The notes under the pieces were generated by a model. The model made no database searches. It was not told the DNA's origin and saw only the letters and a program-made list of their open reading frames with translations. Shown here in pieces: positions 50,903 to 58,884 of a DNA stretch of 64,000 bases. Positions within the stretch are counted from its first letter, which is position 1. Each line of letters opens with the position of its first letter. This stretch comes from Streptomyces marinisediminis (lineage in GTDB: Bacteria; Actinomycetota; Actinomycetes; Streptomycetales; Streptomycetaceae): positions 124,001 to 188,000 of the forward strand of contig NZ_JAPKFL010000006.1 of NCBI RefSeq assembly GCF_026262575.1, given 5' to 3'. A program made the translations under genes and the position numbers.

Positions 50903-52063
50903 GTGCGAGCAGTGCGAACGTCCCCCCGCCACCGAGCCGGGCGGCAAAGCAGAATGAGCCGGCTGTACCGGAACGTGCCCAAGAAGCGGCTGGCCTGGCT
51001 GCTGCTGAAGGACACGGTCAACTCCTGCATGGAGTACCGAGTCGTGGGGCTCGCGGCCGAGGCGGCGTTCTTCACCCTGCTCTCCCTGCCGCCGCTGCTG
51101 CTCGGCCTCATCGGCCTGCTGGGCTACCTGGACGCCTGGATCGGCACCGACACCATCGACTCGGTGCGCGCCAACATCCTCGACGCGACCGCCACCGTCC
51201 TGTCCGAGCGCGGCGTCAACGACATCGCCGCGCCGCTCCTGGACGACGTGATCGAGGGCGGGCGGCCCGACATCATCTCCTTCGGTTTCGCCCTCGCGCT
51301 GTGGTCCGGCTCGCGCGCCGTCAACGTCTTCATCGACACCATCACCGTGATGTACGGGCTGGACGGGCACCGCGGCATCGTCAAGACCCGGCTGCTGGCC
51401 TTCGTGCTGTACGTCGTCGCGCTGCCGCTGGGGGCGGTGGCACTGCCGCTGCTGGTCGTCGGACCGGACACGGTGATCGGCTGGGTGCCGCAGGCCGCGC
51501 TGCTGGTGCGCGTCTTCTACTGGCCGACGGTGCTGCTGCTGTCGGTGGCCTTCCTGACGACGCTGTTCCACGTCTCGGTGCCGGTGCGCTCGCCCTGGCG
51601 CGAGGACATCCCCGGGGCACTGGTCGCGCTGCTGATGTGGGTGGGCGGGAGCTTCCTGCTGCGCCTGTACCTGGCCAGCCAGGTGGAGGGCCCGACGATC
51701 TACGGCTCGCTGGCCGCGCCGGTGGCGGTGCTGCTGTGGATCTTCATCTCCGCGTTCGCCGTCCTGGTGGGGGCCGCCGTCAACGCCGCCGTCGACCGGG
51801 TGTGGCCCTCGCTGGCCACCGCCGCCGCCCGCCGGGCCCGCGACCGGCAGCGCGAGGAGGACGCCGCGGCCCTGGTCGCCGCGGCCGAGGCCCGCCGCCG
51901 CGCCGGGGGCGACGACGGCGACGAGGGCCTGGAGGACGACGATGACGGCGATGACGACGACGGGCCGGGCCCGCCGGGCCCGGCCGAGTTCCCCGAGCGC
52001 TGGGCCCGCTTCCTGCCGCCGGACGACCTGCGCTCCCGCCTGAAGGGCCACCCCAGGAGCTGA
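50903..52063 (+). CDS. YihY/BrkB family membrane protein
   Basis: A 386-residue integral membrane protein of the YihY/virulence factor BrkB family. The N-terminus is basic, followed by MEYRVVGLAAEAAFFTLLSL and about six membrane segments. A Glu/Asp-rich cytoplasmic tail (about residues 325-350, with runs of aspartate) ends in FLPPDDLRSRLKGH. GTG 50903 is chosen because TACGTT lies exactly 6 nt upstream (leaderless pattern). The in-frame ATG 50954 (369 residues) has no Shine-Dalgarno but is also plausible. It is divergent from the AidB-like gene. Confidence 0.85.
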   Translation: MRAVRTSPRHRAGRQSRMSRLYRNVPKKRLAWLLLKDTVNSCMEYRVVGLAAEAAFFTLLSLPPLLLGLIGLLGYLDAWIGTDTIDSVRANILDATATVLSERGVNDIAAPLLDDVIEGGRPDIISFGFALALWSGSRAVNVFIDTITVMYGLDGHRGIVKTRLLAFVLYVVALPLGAVALPLLVVGPDTVIGWVPQAALLVRVFYWPTVLLLSVAFLTTLFHVSVPVRSPWREDIPGALVALLMWVGGSFLLRLYLASQVEGPTIYGSLAAPVAVLLWIFISAFAVLVGAAVNAAVDRVWPSLATAAARRARDRQREEDAAALVAAAEARRRAGGDDGDEGLEDDDDGDDDDGPGPPGPAEFPERWARFLPPDDLRSRLKGHPRS

Positions 52064-52159
52064 CCGCCCGGCGCGTGGCCCGGGCGGCCCCCGCCCGCTC
52101 GAAGTTCCGGCCGAACAGTGCCACAGTGAAGGGGATCGCCTTCCGGCCGGGGGTGCGGC

Positions 52160-54226
52160 ATGGACACGCAAGGAGCGGCACCCGGGACGCCCGCCGCGCC
52201 CCGGGACTGGCCCGCCGACCCCGCCACCACGCTCGCCCTCAACGGCACGGGCACCTTCGACTGGGACCTGGACCGCGGGGTGCTGCACCTGGACGCCCCC
52301 GGCCTGGCCGTGTGGGACCTGCGGCCCCAGGAGTACGACGAGCACCCCGGGTCGCTCGGCGTCCGGCTGCCGTCCGAGGAGTCGGTCCGGCTCGACACGC
52401 TGGTCTCCCAGGCGATGAAGGACGGCCGTACCACCTTCGGCGTCTACTTCCGCATCCGCCGCCGGGACGGCACGCCGCGCTGGACCCACGCCCAGGGGCA
52501 CATCCGGCGCGACCCCTCCGGGCGTCCGCACCGGGTCGTCGGCATCGTCCGCGACGCCACCGACGAGCTGCGCCACGTCACCGACCGGCTCGCCTTCGAC
52601 ACCGAGCGCACCCGCGAGGCCGGCGTCGTGGAGGAGACCACGGCCGCCCTCGCCCACGCCCGCACCGTGCGCGACGTGATCGACGTGCTGGAGAGCGCGC
52701 GGGGCCTGGGCCGGCTGGGCGCCGTCAGCCTCATGATGGGCCTGGTCGAAGACCACCACATCCGGCAGATGGCCGAGGGCCGCACCGCCAGCCTGGTGCC
52801 GGAGCTGGAGTACACCCGGCTGGACGCCGACTTCCCGATGAGCGAGGTCGTGCGCACCATGACCGCGCGCTTCTTCGTCTCCCAGCGCGAGTTCGCCTCC
52901 CGGTACCCGCTGCTGTGGCCCTACGTCGCCCCGCTCGGCGCGTCCGCCGCCGCCTACCTGCCGCTGATCGCGCAGGGCCGGGCCCTGGGCGCCCTCGGGC
53001 TGCTCTTCCGCGACAAGCACACCTTCCCGCCCAGCGAGCAGACCCTGCTGACGGCCCTGGCCAGCACCATCGCGCAGAGCCTGCAGCGGGCCATGCTCTA
53101 CGAGCAGGAGCTGGAGCTGGCCGAGAGCCTCCAGCGCTTCATGCTCCCGCACACCATCCCCGCCGTGCCCGGGCTGCGCACCGAGGTCAGCTACCGCCCG
53201 GCCCGCCAGGGCCGCGACATCGGCGGCGACTGGTACGACGTCATCCCCCTGCCCGGCGGCCGCGTCGCCGCCGTCATCGGCGACGTGCAGGGCCACGACA
53301 CGCACGCCGCGGCCGTGATGGGCCAGCTCCGCATCGTGCTGCGCGCCTACGCCGCCGAGGGCCACACCGCCCCCACCGTGCTCGCCCGCGCCTCCACGTT
53401 CCTGCACGACCTGGACACCGACCGCTTCGCCACCTGCCTGTACGCCGAGGCCGACCCCGCCAGCGGCTGGCTGCGCCTGGTGCGCGCCGGCCACCTGGAC
53501 CCGGTGCTGCTGCGCCGCGACGGCACCGCGCGCCCGCTGCCGGTCGCCGGCGCACTCCCGCTCGGGCTGCCCCACCTGGCCGCGCTCGACTTCCCCGTCA
53601 CCTCCGTCGAACTGGAGGTGGGGGAGACGCTGCTGATGTTCACCGACGGCCTGGTCGAGCGGCCGGGCGCCGACCTGGACGAGGGCGTGCGCGCGCTGCT
53701 GCGGGCGGCCGCCCACGGCCCCGGGGAGCTGGGCCCGCTCGCGGACCGGCTGTGCGAGCTGCCCGGCGACCACGCCGGGGCCGACGACATCGCCCTCGTC
53801 CTGCTGCGCCGGGACACCGCCCCCGGGCCGCGGCCCGGGCGCCGCCTGCGCCGGCACGTCGCCGCCGGTGACCTGCGCGCGGTCGCGGGCGTGCGGCAGG
53901 CGGCCCGCGCGGCGGCGCGCGCCTGGAACGCCGACCGGTGCGCGGACGCGGTGGAGCTGGCCACCCAGGAGCTGACGGTGAACGCCCTGCGGCACACCGA
54001 CGGCGGCGCCGTGGTCACCTTCCGCCTGCTGGACGGCGCGGACCGGCGGGTGCGCGTGGAGGTCGAGGACACCTCCGCCGACCAGCCCGAGCTGGGCGCC
54101 GACGAGGACATCGGGGTCACCGGGCGCGGCATGCTGCTGGTGGACCGCCTGGCCGACGTCTGGGGCGTCGACCCCCGCGGCACCGGCAAGTGCGTGTGGT
54201 GCGAGTTCGTCTGCCCGCTGACCTGA
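52160..54226 (+). CDS. PAS-GAF-PP2C (SpoIIE)-HATPase multidomain phosphatase
   Basis: A 688-residue soluble signalling protein. A PAS domain (about residues 25-130, TFDWDLDRGVLHLDAP to VVGIVRDATDEL) is followed by a GAF domain (about 145-320). The SpoIIE-type PP2C phosphatase domain (about 330-555) has QGRDIGGDWYDVIPL, AAVIGDVQGHDTHAA and LLMFTDGLVERPGADL with the metal-binding aspartates. A C-terminal anti-sigma-kinase-like HATPase (about 570-680) shows ATQELTVNALRHTDGG and GRGMLLVDRLAD. Such proteins control anti-anti-sigma factors. ATG 52160; no sigma factor gene is adjacent. Confidence 0.9.
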   Translation: MDTQGAAPGTPAAPRDWPADPATTLALNGTGTFDWDLDRGVLHLDAPGLAVWDLRPQEYDEHPGSLGVRLPSEESVRLDTLVSQAMKDGRTTFGVYFRIRRRDGTPRWTHAQGHIRRDPSGRPHRVVGIVRDATDELRHVTDRLAFDTERTREAGVVEETTAALAHARTVRDVIDVLESARGLGRLGAVSLMMGLVEDHHIRQMAEGRTASLVPELEYTRLDADFPMSEVVRTMTARFFVSQREFASRYPLLWPYVAPLGASAAAYLPLIAQGRALGALGLLFRDKHTFPPSEQTLLTALASTIAQSLQRAMLYEQELELAESLQRFMLPHTIPAVPGLRTEVSYRPARQGRDIGGDWYDVIPLPGGRVAAVIGDVQGHDTHAAAVMGQLRIVLRAYAAEGHTAPTVLARASTFLHDLDTDRFATCLYAEADPASGWLRLVRAGHLDPVLLRRDGTARPLPVAGALPLGLPHLAALDFPVTSVELEVGETLLMFTDGLVERPGADLDEGVRALLRAAAHGPGELGPLADRLCELPGDHAGADDIALVLLRRDTAPGPRPGRRLRRHVAAGDLRAVAGVRQAARAAARAWNADRCADAVELATQELTVNALRHTDGGAVVTFRLLDGADRRVRVEVEDTSADQPELGADEDIGVTGRGMLLVDRLADVWGVDPRGTGKCVWCEFVCPLT

Positions 54227-54253
54227 CCGGGTGCTCGGGCGCGCCGCCCCCGC

Positions 54254-54389
54254 CGTGCCGCCCGGTCGTGCGCCCGTCGTGCCGCCCGGTCGTGCGCCCG
54301 TCGTGCCGCCCGGTCGTGCGCCCGGCCGCGCCGCTTGGCCGTGCGCCTGGCCGTGGCGCCTGGCCGTGGCGCCTGGCCGTGGCGCCCGG
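54254..54389 (+). repeat. Two tandem repeat arrays after the phosphatase gene
   Basis: A 24-bp unit occurs three times in tandem at 54254-54277, 54278-54301 and 54302-54325 (last base differs). A 13-bp unit CCGTGGCGCCTGG follows three times at 54351-54363, 54364-54376 and 54377-54389 (one change), preceded by a 12-bp partial copy. The sequence is non-coding by position. Confidence 0.85.
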
Positions 54390-54497
54390 CTGTCCGGCCG
54401 CGCCGCTTGGCCGGTCGTGCCGCACGGCGCCCGCCGCGCCGGGCCGCCGGGAAAAACCCGTGGCGGGCCGTCCCCGAGCGGGACTACCGTGCCGCAC

Positions 54498-54520
54498 GGC
54501 GCGGCCGACGGGGCCGCGCC
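54498..54520 (+). promoter_or_regulatory. Hairpin ahead of the rsgA upstream ORF
   Basis: GGCGCGGCC (54498-54506) and GGCCGCGCC (54512-54520) are perfect complements around a 5-nt loop. The stem ends 11 nt before the strong Shine-Dalgarno AGGAGGTG of the small ORF at 54547. Confidence 0.55.
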
Positions 54521-54546
54521 GGTGACCCGACAGGAGGTGAAGCGCG

Positions 54547-54609
54547 ATGACCGTCGTTTCCCGCTTCCGTACCGCTTCCCCCACTCCTGTTCCCGCGGTC
54601 CTCGGCTGA
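54547..54609 (+). CDS. 20-residue upstream ORF before rsgA
   Basis: ATG 54547 is preceded by AGGAGGTG at 54532-54539 with ideal spacing, the best ribosome-binding site in this gap. The frame runs 20 codons (MTVVSRFRTASPTPVPAVLG) to TGA 54607-54609, 53 nt before the probable rsgA start. It has no known homologue that I recognise. It may be a leader peptide for rsgA or a small protein. Confidence 0.5.
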   Translation: MTVVSRFRTASPTPVPAVLG

Positions 54610-54662
54610 CACCGGCGCCCAGCGCCAACGGCCGACGACCCGCCGCCGAAGGGTCACCCACC

Positions 54663-55742
54663 TTGCACACGCCGCACACCCCCCTGCTCCGCTACGGCTG
54701 GGACGAGCACGCCGAGCGCGGCTACGCCCCCCACGCCGCCGCCGGGTTCCGTCCCGCCCGCATCCTGCGCGTCGACCGCGGCGGCCGCTGCCTGGCCGCC
54801 ACCGGCGACGGCACCGTCCGCGCCGACACCGGCCCGGCCCCCGGCACCGACCCCACCGCCCAGCCCTGCACCGGTGACTGGGCCGTCCTCGCCGACGGGC
54901 CCACCGGCCCGCTCGTGCACGCCCTGCTCCCGCGCCGCACGGCGTTCCTGCGCTCCACCTCCTCCAAGCGCTCCGACGGCCAGGTGCTCGCCGCCAACGT
55001 CGACGTCGCGATCATCGCCGTCTCGCTCGCCGTCGAGCTGGACCTCGGCAGGCTGGAGCGGTTCGCCGCGCTGGCCTGGGCCAGCGGTGCGCAGCCGCTG
55101 CTCGCCCTCACCAAAGCCGACCTGGTGCCCGACGTGACGCACCTGTACGACGACGCCGCGGCCGCCGTACCCGGCGTGGACGTGCTCACGCTCAGCGCCG
55201 TGGCCGGCACCGGCACCGCGGAGCTCGCCCAGCGGCTGCGCGGCCGCACCGGCGTCCTGCTCGGCGTCTCGGGGGCCGGCAAGTCCACGCTGGTCAACGC
55301 GCTGCTGGGCGAGGAGGCCAGTGCCGTGCGGGCGACCCGGGACCGGGACGGCAAGGGGCGGCACACCACCACGCACCGCGAGCTGTTCCCGCTGCCCGGC
55401 GGCGGCGTGCTCATCGACACGCCGGGCCTGCGCGGCGTCGGCCTGTGGGACGCCGACGCGGGCGTGGAGCAGGCGTTCACCGACGTCGAGGCCCTGGTGG
55501 CGCGCTGCCGCTTCCCCGACTGCGGCCACCGGTCCGAGCCCGGCTGCGCGGTGCTGGCGGCGCTCGCGGACGGCTCGCTGCCGCACCGCCGCTGGGAGAG
55601 CTACGGCAAGCTCCAGCGGGAGAGCGCCCGGCTGGCCGCGCGCACCGACGCCCGCCTGCGCGCCGAGCAGCGCAAGGAGTTCAAGCGGCGCCAGCAGGAG
55701 GGCCGCCACGCGATGGAGCGCAAACGCGGCCGGCTGCGCTGA
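54663..55742 (+). CDS. rsgA: Ribosome small subunit-dependent GTPase A
   Basis: A 359-residue circularly permuted GTPase that checks late maturation of the 30S subunit. The OB-fold N-terminus (RILRVDRGGRCLAATGDG) is followed by permuted motifs: G4-like LALTKADLVPD, then G1 LLGVSGAGKSTLVNALLG near residue 200, GRHTTTHRELFPL, and G3 LIDTPGLRGVGLWD near 252. A zinc knuckle CRFPDCGHRSEPGC follows, then a basic tail (KEFKRRQQEGRHAMERKRGR). TTG 54663 with GAAGGG 9 nt upstream is the best start in frame; GTG 54522 is an alternative that would overlap the small upstream ORF. Confidence 0.88.
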   Translation: MHTPHTPLLRYGWDEHAERGYAPHAAAGFRPARILRVDRGGRCLAATGDGTVRADTGPAPGTDPTAQPCTGDWAVLADGPTGPLVHALLPRRTAFLRSTSSKRSDGQVLAANVDVAIIAVSLAVELDLGRLERFAALAWASGAQPLLALTKADLVPDVTHLYDDAAAAVPGVDVLTLSAVAGTGTAELAQRLRGRTGVLLGVSGAGKSTLVNALLGEEASAVRATRDRDGKGRHTTTHRELFPLPGGGVLIDTPGLRGVGLWDADAGVEQAFTDVEALVARCRFPDCGHRSEPGCAVLAALADGSLPHRRWESYGKLQRESARLAARTDARLRAEQRKEFKRRQQEGRHAMERKRGRLR

Positions 55743-55805
55743 CGGCGACCCGGCGCGGGCCACGGCGGCATCCGTCGCGGGCTTCGGCACCGCGAGATCG
55801 TCTCG

Positions 55806-55949
55806 GTGCCGGCCTTCGCCGGGTACGCGCTGGGCTCCACGGCCGCCGGGCCCGGCGCGCTGTCCGCGGCGGCGGTGCCCTGCCTGCTGACGGCCGTGTC
55901 CGAATTCCGCCGGTACCGGTCCGGGCGGCGGCGCAGACTGGAGGGGTGA
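55806..55949 (+). CDS. Possible small membrane protein coupled to the adaA-alkA gene
   Basis: A 47-codon ORF starting at GTG 55806, with nearly every third position G or C. It encodes a hydrophobic stretch (AGYALGSTAAGPGALSAAAV then PCLLTAVSEF) and a basic end (RRYRSGRRRRLEG). Its TGA overlaps the next ATG (TGATG). The frame is open back to the rsgA stop, so it could be a real coupled gene or a fragment of a lost one. No homologue recognised and no good ribosome-binding site. Confidence 0.35.
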   Translation: MPAFAGYALGSTAAGPGALSAAAVPCLLTAVSEFRRYRSGRRRRLEG

Positions 55950-57403
55950 TGGACGACGACAGCAGGTACGAGGCGGTCCGCAGCCGGGACGGCCGGTTCG
56001 ACGGGGTGTTCTTCACCGCCGTCCGGACGACGGGCATCTACTGCCGCCCCAGTTGCCCCGCGCAGACCCCCCTGCGGCGCAACGTCGCCTTCTACGCCTC
56101 GGCCGCCGCCGCCCAGGGCGCGGGCTACCGGGCCTGCCGCCGCTGCCGCCCCGACACCGTGCCCGGCTCGGCGGAGTGGGACGCCCGCGCCGACGCGGTC
56201 GCCCGCGCCGTGCGCATGATCGGCGACGGCGTCGTGGACCGCGAGGGGGTCGCGGGCCTGGCCGCCCGGCTCGGCTACAGCCCGCGCCAGGTGCAGCGCC
56301 AGCTCACGGCCGAGCTCGGCGCGGGCCCCCTGGCCCTGGCCCGCGCCCGGCGCGCCCACACCGCCCGGGTGCTGCTGCAGACCACGGGACTCCCGGTCAC
56401 CGAGGTCGCCTTCGCCGCCGGGTTCGCCAGCGTCCGCCAGTTCAACGACACCGTGCGCGCGGTGTACGCCGCGAGCCCCTCCGCCCTGCGGGGCGCGTCC
56501 CGACTCCCGCACGACGGCGACGGGGTGGCACTCCGGCTCGCCCACCGCGGCCCCTACGACGCGCGCGGCGTCTTCGACTTCCTCGCGCCGCGGGCCGTCC
56601 CCGGCGTGGAGGAGGTGACCGGGGAGCCCGGGGAGCGCCGGTACCGCAGGACGCTGGCCCTGCCGCACGCGCACGCCGTCGCCGAGGTGGGCGAGCGCGG
56701 CGGGCCCGGCTGGCTCCCGTGCCGCCTGCGCCTGGCCGACCTGCGCGACCTGGCCACCGCCGTGCAGCGGCTGCGGCGCCTGTTCGACCTGGACGCCGAC
56801 CCCGGCGCCGTCGCCGAGCGGCTGGCCGACGACCCGGTGCTCGGCCCACGCGTCACCGCCCACCCCGGCCTGCGCTCGCCCGGCGCCGCCGACGGGCCGG
56901 AGCTGGCCGCCCGCGCGGTGCTCGGCCAGCAGGTCACCATCGGGGCCGCGCGCACCCTGGCCGGGCGCCTGGTGACGGCCTACGGCAAGCCGCTGCCCGC
57001 CCCCGACGGCGCCCTCACCCACCTGTTCCCCGACCCCGGCACCCTCGCCGGGGCGAGCCTGGCGGAGCTGGGCATGCCCGGCGCCCGCCGTGCCGCGCTG
57101 CGCACGGTGATGGCCGCGCTCGCCGACGGCGCCGTGCGCCTCGACCCGGGCGCCGACCGGGACGCGGCCGAGGCGGAACTGCTCGCGCTGCGCGGGGTGG
57201 GCCCGTGGACGGCCGGGTACGTGCGGATGCGGGCGCTGGGCGACCCGGACGTCTTCCTGCTCGGCGACGCGGGCGTCCGGCACGGCCTGGCCGCGCTCGG
57301 TGCCCCGGCCGACGGTCCGCGCGCGGGGCGCGAACTCGCCGCCCGGTGGCGGCCATGGCGCTCCTACGCCGTGCACCACCTGTGGCGGGCGGCGGCGGGC
57401 TGA
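55949..57403 (+). CDS. AdaA-AlkA fusion: methyl-phosphotriester sensor/regulator with 3-methyladenine DNA glycosylase
   Basis: A 484-residue two-function repair protein. The N-terminal Ada domain takes a methyl group onto cysteine: the four zinc cysteines are C32 and C36 (GIYCRPSCP) and C63 and C66 (CRRC). An AraC-type helix-turn-helix follows (about residues 85-185, YSPRQVQRQL; GFASVRQFNDTVRAV). The C-terminal AlkA glycosylase (about 195-484) has AARAVLGQQVTIGAARTLAG, the helix-hairpin-helix ALRGVGPWTAGYVRMRAL near 413, and the catalytic aspartate in DVFLLGD near 438. There is no Ogt domain. ATG 55949 has GGAGGGG just upstream. Confidence 0.93.
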   Translation: MDDDSRYEAVRSRDGRFDGVFFTAVRTTGIYCRPSCPAQTPLRRNVAFYASAAAAQGAGYRACRRCRPDTVPGSAEWDARADAVARAVRMIGDGVVDREGVAGLAARLGYSPRQVQRQLTAELGAGPLALARARRAHTARVLLQTTGLPVTEVAFAAGFASVRQFNDTVRAVYAASPSALRGASRLPHDGDGVALRLAHRGPYDARGVFDFLAPRAVPGVEEVTGEPGERRYRRTLALPHAHAVAEVGERGGPGWLPCRLRLADLRDLATAVQRLRRLFDLDADPGAVAERLADDPVLGPRVTAHPGLRSPGAADGPELAARAVLGQQVTIGAARTLAGRLVTAYGKPLPAPDGALTHLFPDPGTLAGASLAELGMPGARRAALRTVMAALADGAVRLDPGADRDAAEAELLALRGVGPWTAGYVRMRALGDPDVFLLGDAGVRHGLAALGAPADGPRAGRELAARWRPWRSYAVHHLWRAAAG

Positions 57404-57553
57404 GCCGCGCGGCCCGCGCCCCGGCGGCCGGGCGGCAAGCGACGGGCGTGGGGCGGGGCCGGGGGAGGCGCACGCCGTCCCGTCCGACCGGCGGCCGACT
57501 CCGCGCCACGGCACCGGTCGACGCGGCCACCGGCGCGGTGGTGCGCCAGTCCG

Positions 57554-57621
57554 GCCGTCGTGTCAGTGCGGCCGTCGTGTCAGTGCGGCCGTCGTGTCAC
57601 TGCGGCCGTCGTGTCACTGCG
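57554..57621 (+). repeat. 17-bp tandem repeat, four copies
   Basis: GCCGTCGTGTCAGTGCG is repeated at 57554, 57571, 57588 and 57605; copies three and four carry a G-to-C change (TCACTGCG). The surrounding 57404-57764 gap holds further degenerate copies (GGCGGCGCGTCA, GGGCCGTCACGTCAG) and no supported gene. Confidence 0.85.
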
Positions 57622-57764
57622 GGCGGCGCGTCAGGCCGGGTGGCGTGTCCGTCGGGCCGTCACGTCAGTCCGGAGCTCACCTCAGTCCGGAGCCCGCCTC
57701 GGCCCCGGACGCCGCGTCGGGCCGGGCGGCGCCGGCGCCTGCGCGGGGTGTCCGGCGCCGCGCG

Positions 57765-58742
57765 TCAGCCGAACTGCTTCTCGATCGCGGCGAGCTTCTC
57801 CTCCAGGGTGTCCAGCCGGGGCCGGGCCGTCCCCAGGTCGGCCTGGTCGCCGCCCTCGGAGCGACCGAGCGCGGGCCGGACGCGGACGGGCTTGTCCACC
57901 TCCACCGAGACGTCCACGTCCGCCTCGGGGAGCACGGCCGGGGCGGGCGCGGCGCCACCACGGGCGAGCGCCTTCAGCCGGACCCGCTCCAGCTTGCGCT
58001 GCTCCCGCTGCCGGGAGCGCTCCTGCTCCCGCCGGCGCCGGTCCTCGCGCACCTCGTCGACGGCCTCGTCCAGCGTGCGCACACCCTCCAGCAGCATCAG
58101 CGACCAGGCGCGGAACGTCTCGCGCGGGGCCCGCAGCCAGCGCACCACCCGGATCTGCGGCAACGGGCGCGGCACCAGGCCCTGTTCGCGCAGGGCGGCC
58201 TTGCGGGTCTGCTTGAGCGCGCGGTCGAAGAGGATCGCCGCCGAGATCGACATGCCGGCGAAGAAGTGCGGGGCGCCCGCGTGGTCGACGCCCCGGGGCG
58301 CGTGCACCCAGTTGAACCAGGCGGCGGCCCCCGCGAAGACCCACACCAGCAGCCGCGAGCCCACCGAGGCGTCACCGTGGCTGGCCTCGCGCACGGCGAT
58401 GACGGCGGAGAACATCGCGGCGCCGTCCAGGCCGAAGGGCACCAGGTACTCCCAGCCGCCCGAGAGGTTGAGGTTCTGGCGTCCGAAGCCGACGAGCCCG
58501 TGGAAGGAGAGTGCGGCGGCGACGCCCGCGCAGCAGAAGAGCAGCAGGTACGAGGCGGTGGCGTAGACGGCCTCCTTGCGCCGCCGCCGCTCCTCCATCC
58601 GCTCCCAGGAGTCGGTCGGCGCGGCGTCCTCGGCGGCACCGGACCCGCGGCCCCGCGCCATGAGTACCAGCGCGCCGACGAGTCCGGCGAGCATGACCGC
58701 GCCCGCCACCACCCAACTCAGCGATCCGTCCGTCAGTTCCAT
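57765..58742 (-). CDS. DUF2637 domain membrane protein
   Basis: A 325-residue protein with four or five hydrophobic segments in the first 190 residues (GAVMLAGLVGALVLM; YLLLFCCAGVAAALSF; FSAVIAVRE; LLVWVFAGAAAWFNWVHA; AAILFDRALKQTRK), then a charged coiled-coil-like region (about 225-265, REDRRRREQERSRQREQRKL) and an acidic tail. The LVPFGLDGAAMFSAVIAVRE region is typical of DUF2637, a family seen on actinomycete chromosomes and mobile elements near SpdB-type spread proteins. Function unknown. ATG 58742 has GAGGGGC upstream. Confidence 0.82.
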   Translation of the reverse strand: MELTDGSLSWVVAGAVMLAGLVGALVLMARGRGSGAAEDAAPTDSWERMEERRRRKEAVYATASYLLLFCCAGVAAALSFHGLVGFGRQNLNLSGGWEYLVPFGLDGAAMFSAVIAVREASHGDASVGSRLLVWVFAGAAAWFNWVHAPRGVDHAGAPHFFAGMSISAAILFDRALKQTRKAALREQGLVPRPLPQIRVVRWLRAPRETFRAWSLMLLEGVRTLDEAVDEVREDRRRREQERSRQREQRKLERVRLKALARGGAAPAPAVLPEADVDVSVEVDKPVRVRPALGRSEGGDQADLGTARPRLDTLEEKLAAIEKQFG

Positions 58743-58884
58743 CCGCTGCCCCTCGTGCCGTGTGCGGCCGTTCGGCCGCTCGCGGAGCATACTGGCCGAA
58801 CCGCACAGGCGCACGGGCGAGTTCGCATACCGCCCACCGCAACGGGGGCGCCGGGGCCGGTGGACGCCCGGAGGGTCGAACGTG

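Noticed and set aside
49169..54679. A single minus-strand open frame of 1836 codons
   Set aside because: Only its last 552 codons are the AidB-like gene. The upstream part runs antisense through the YihY and phosphatase genes, is rich in Gly/Gln/His/Arg repeats typical of antisense high-GC sequence, and has no domain.
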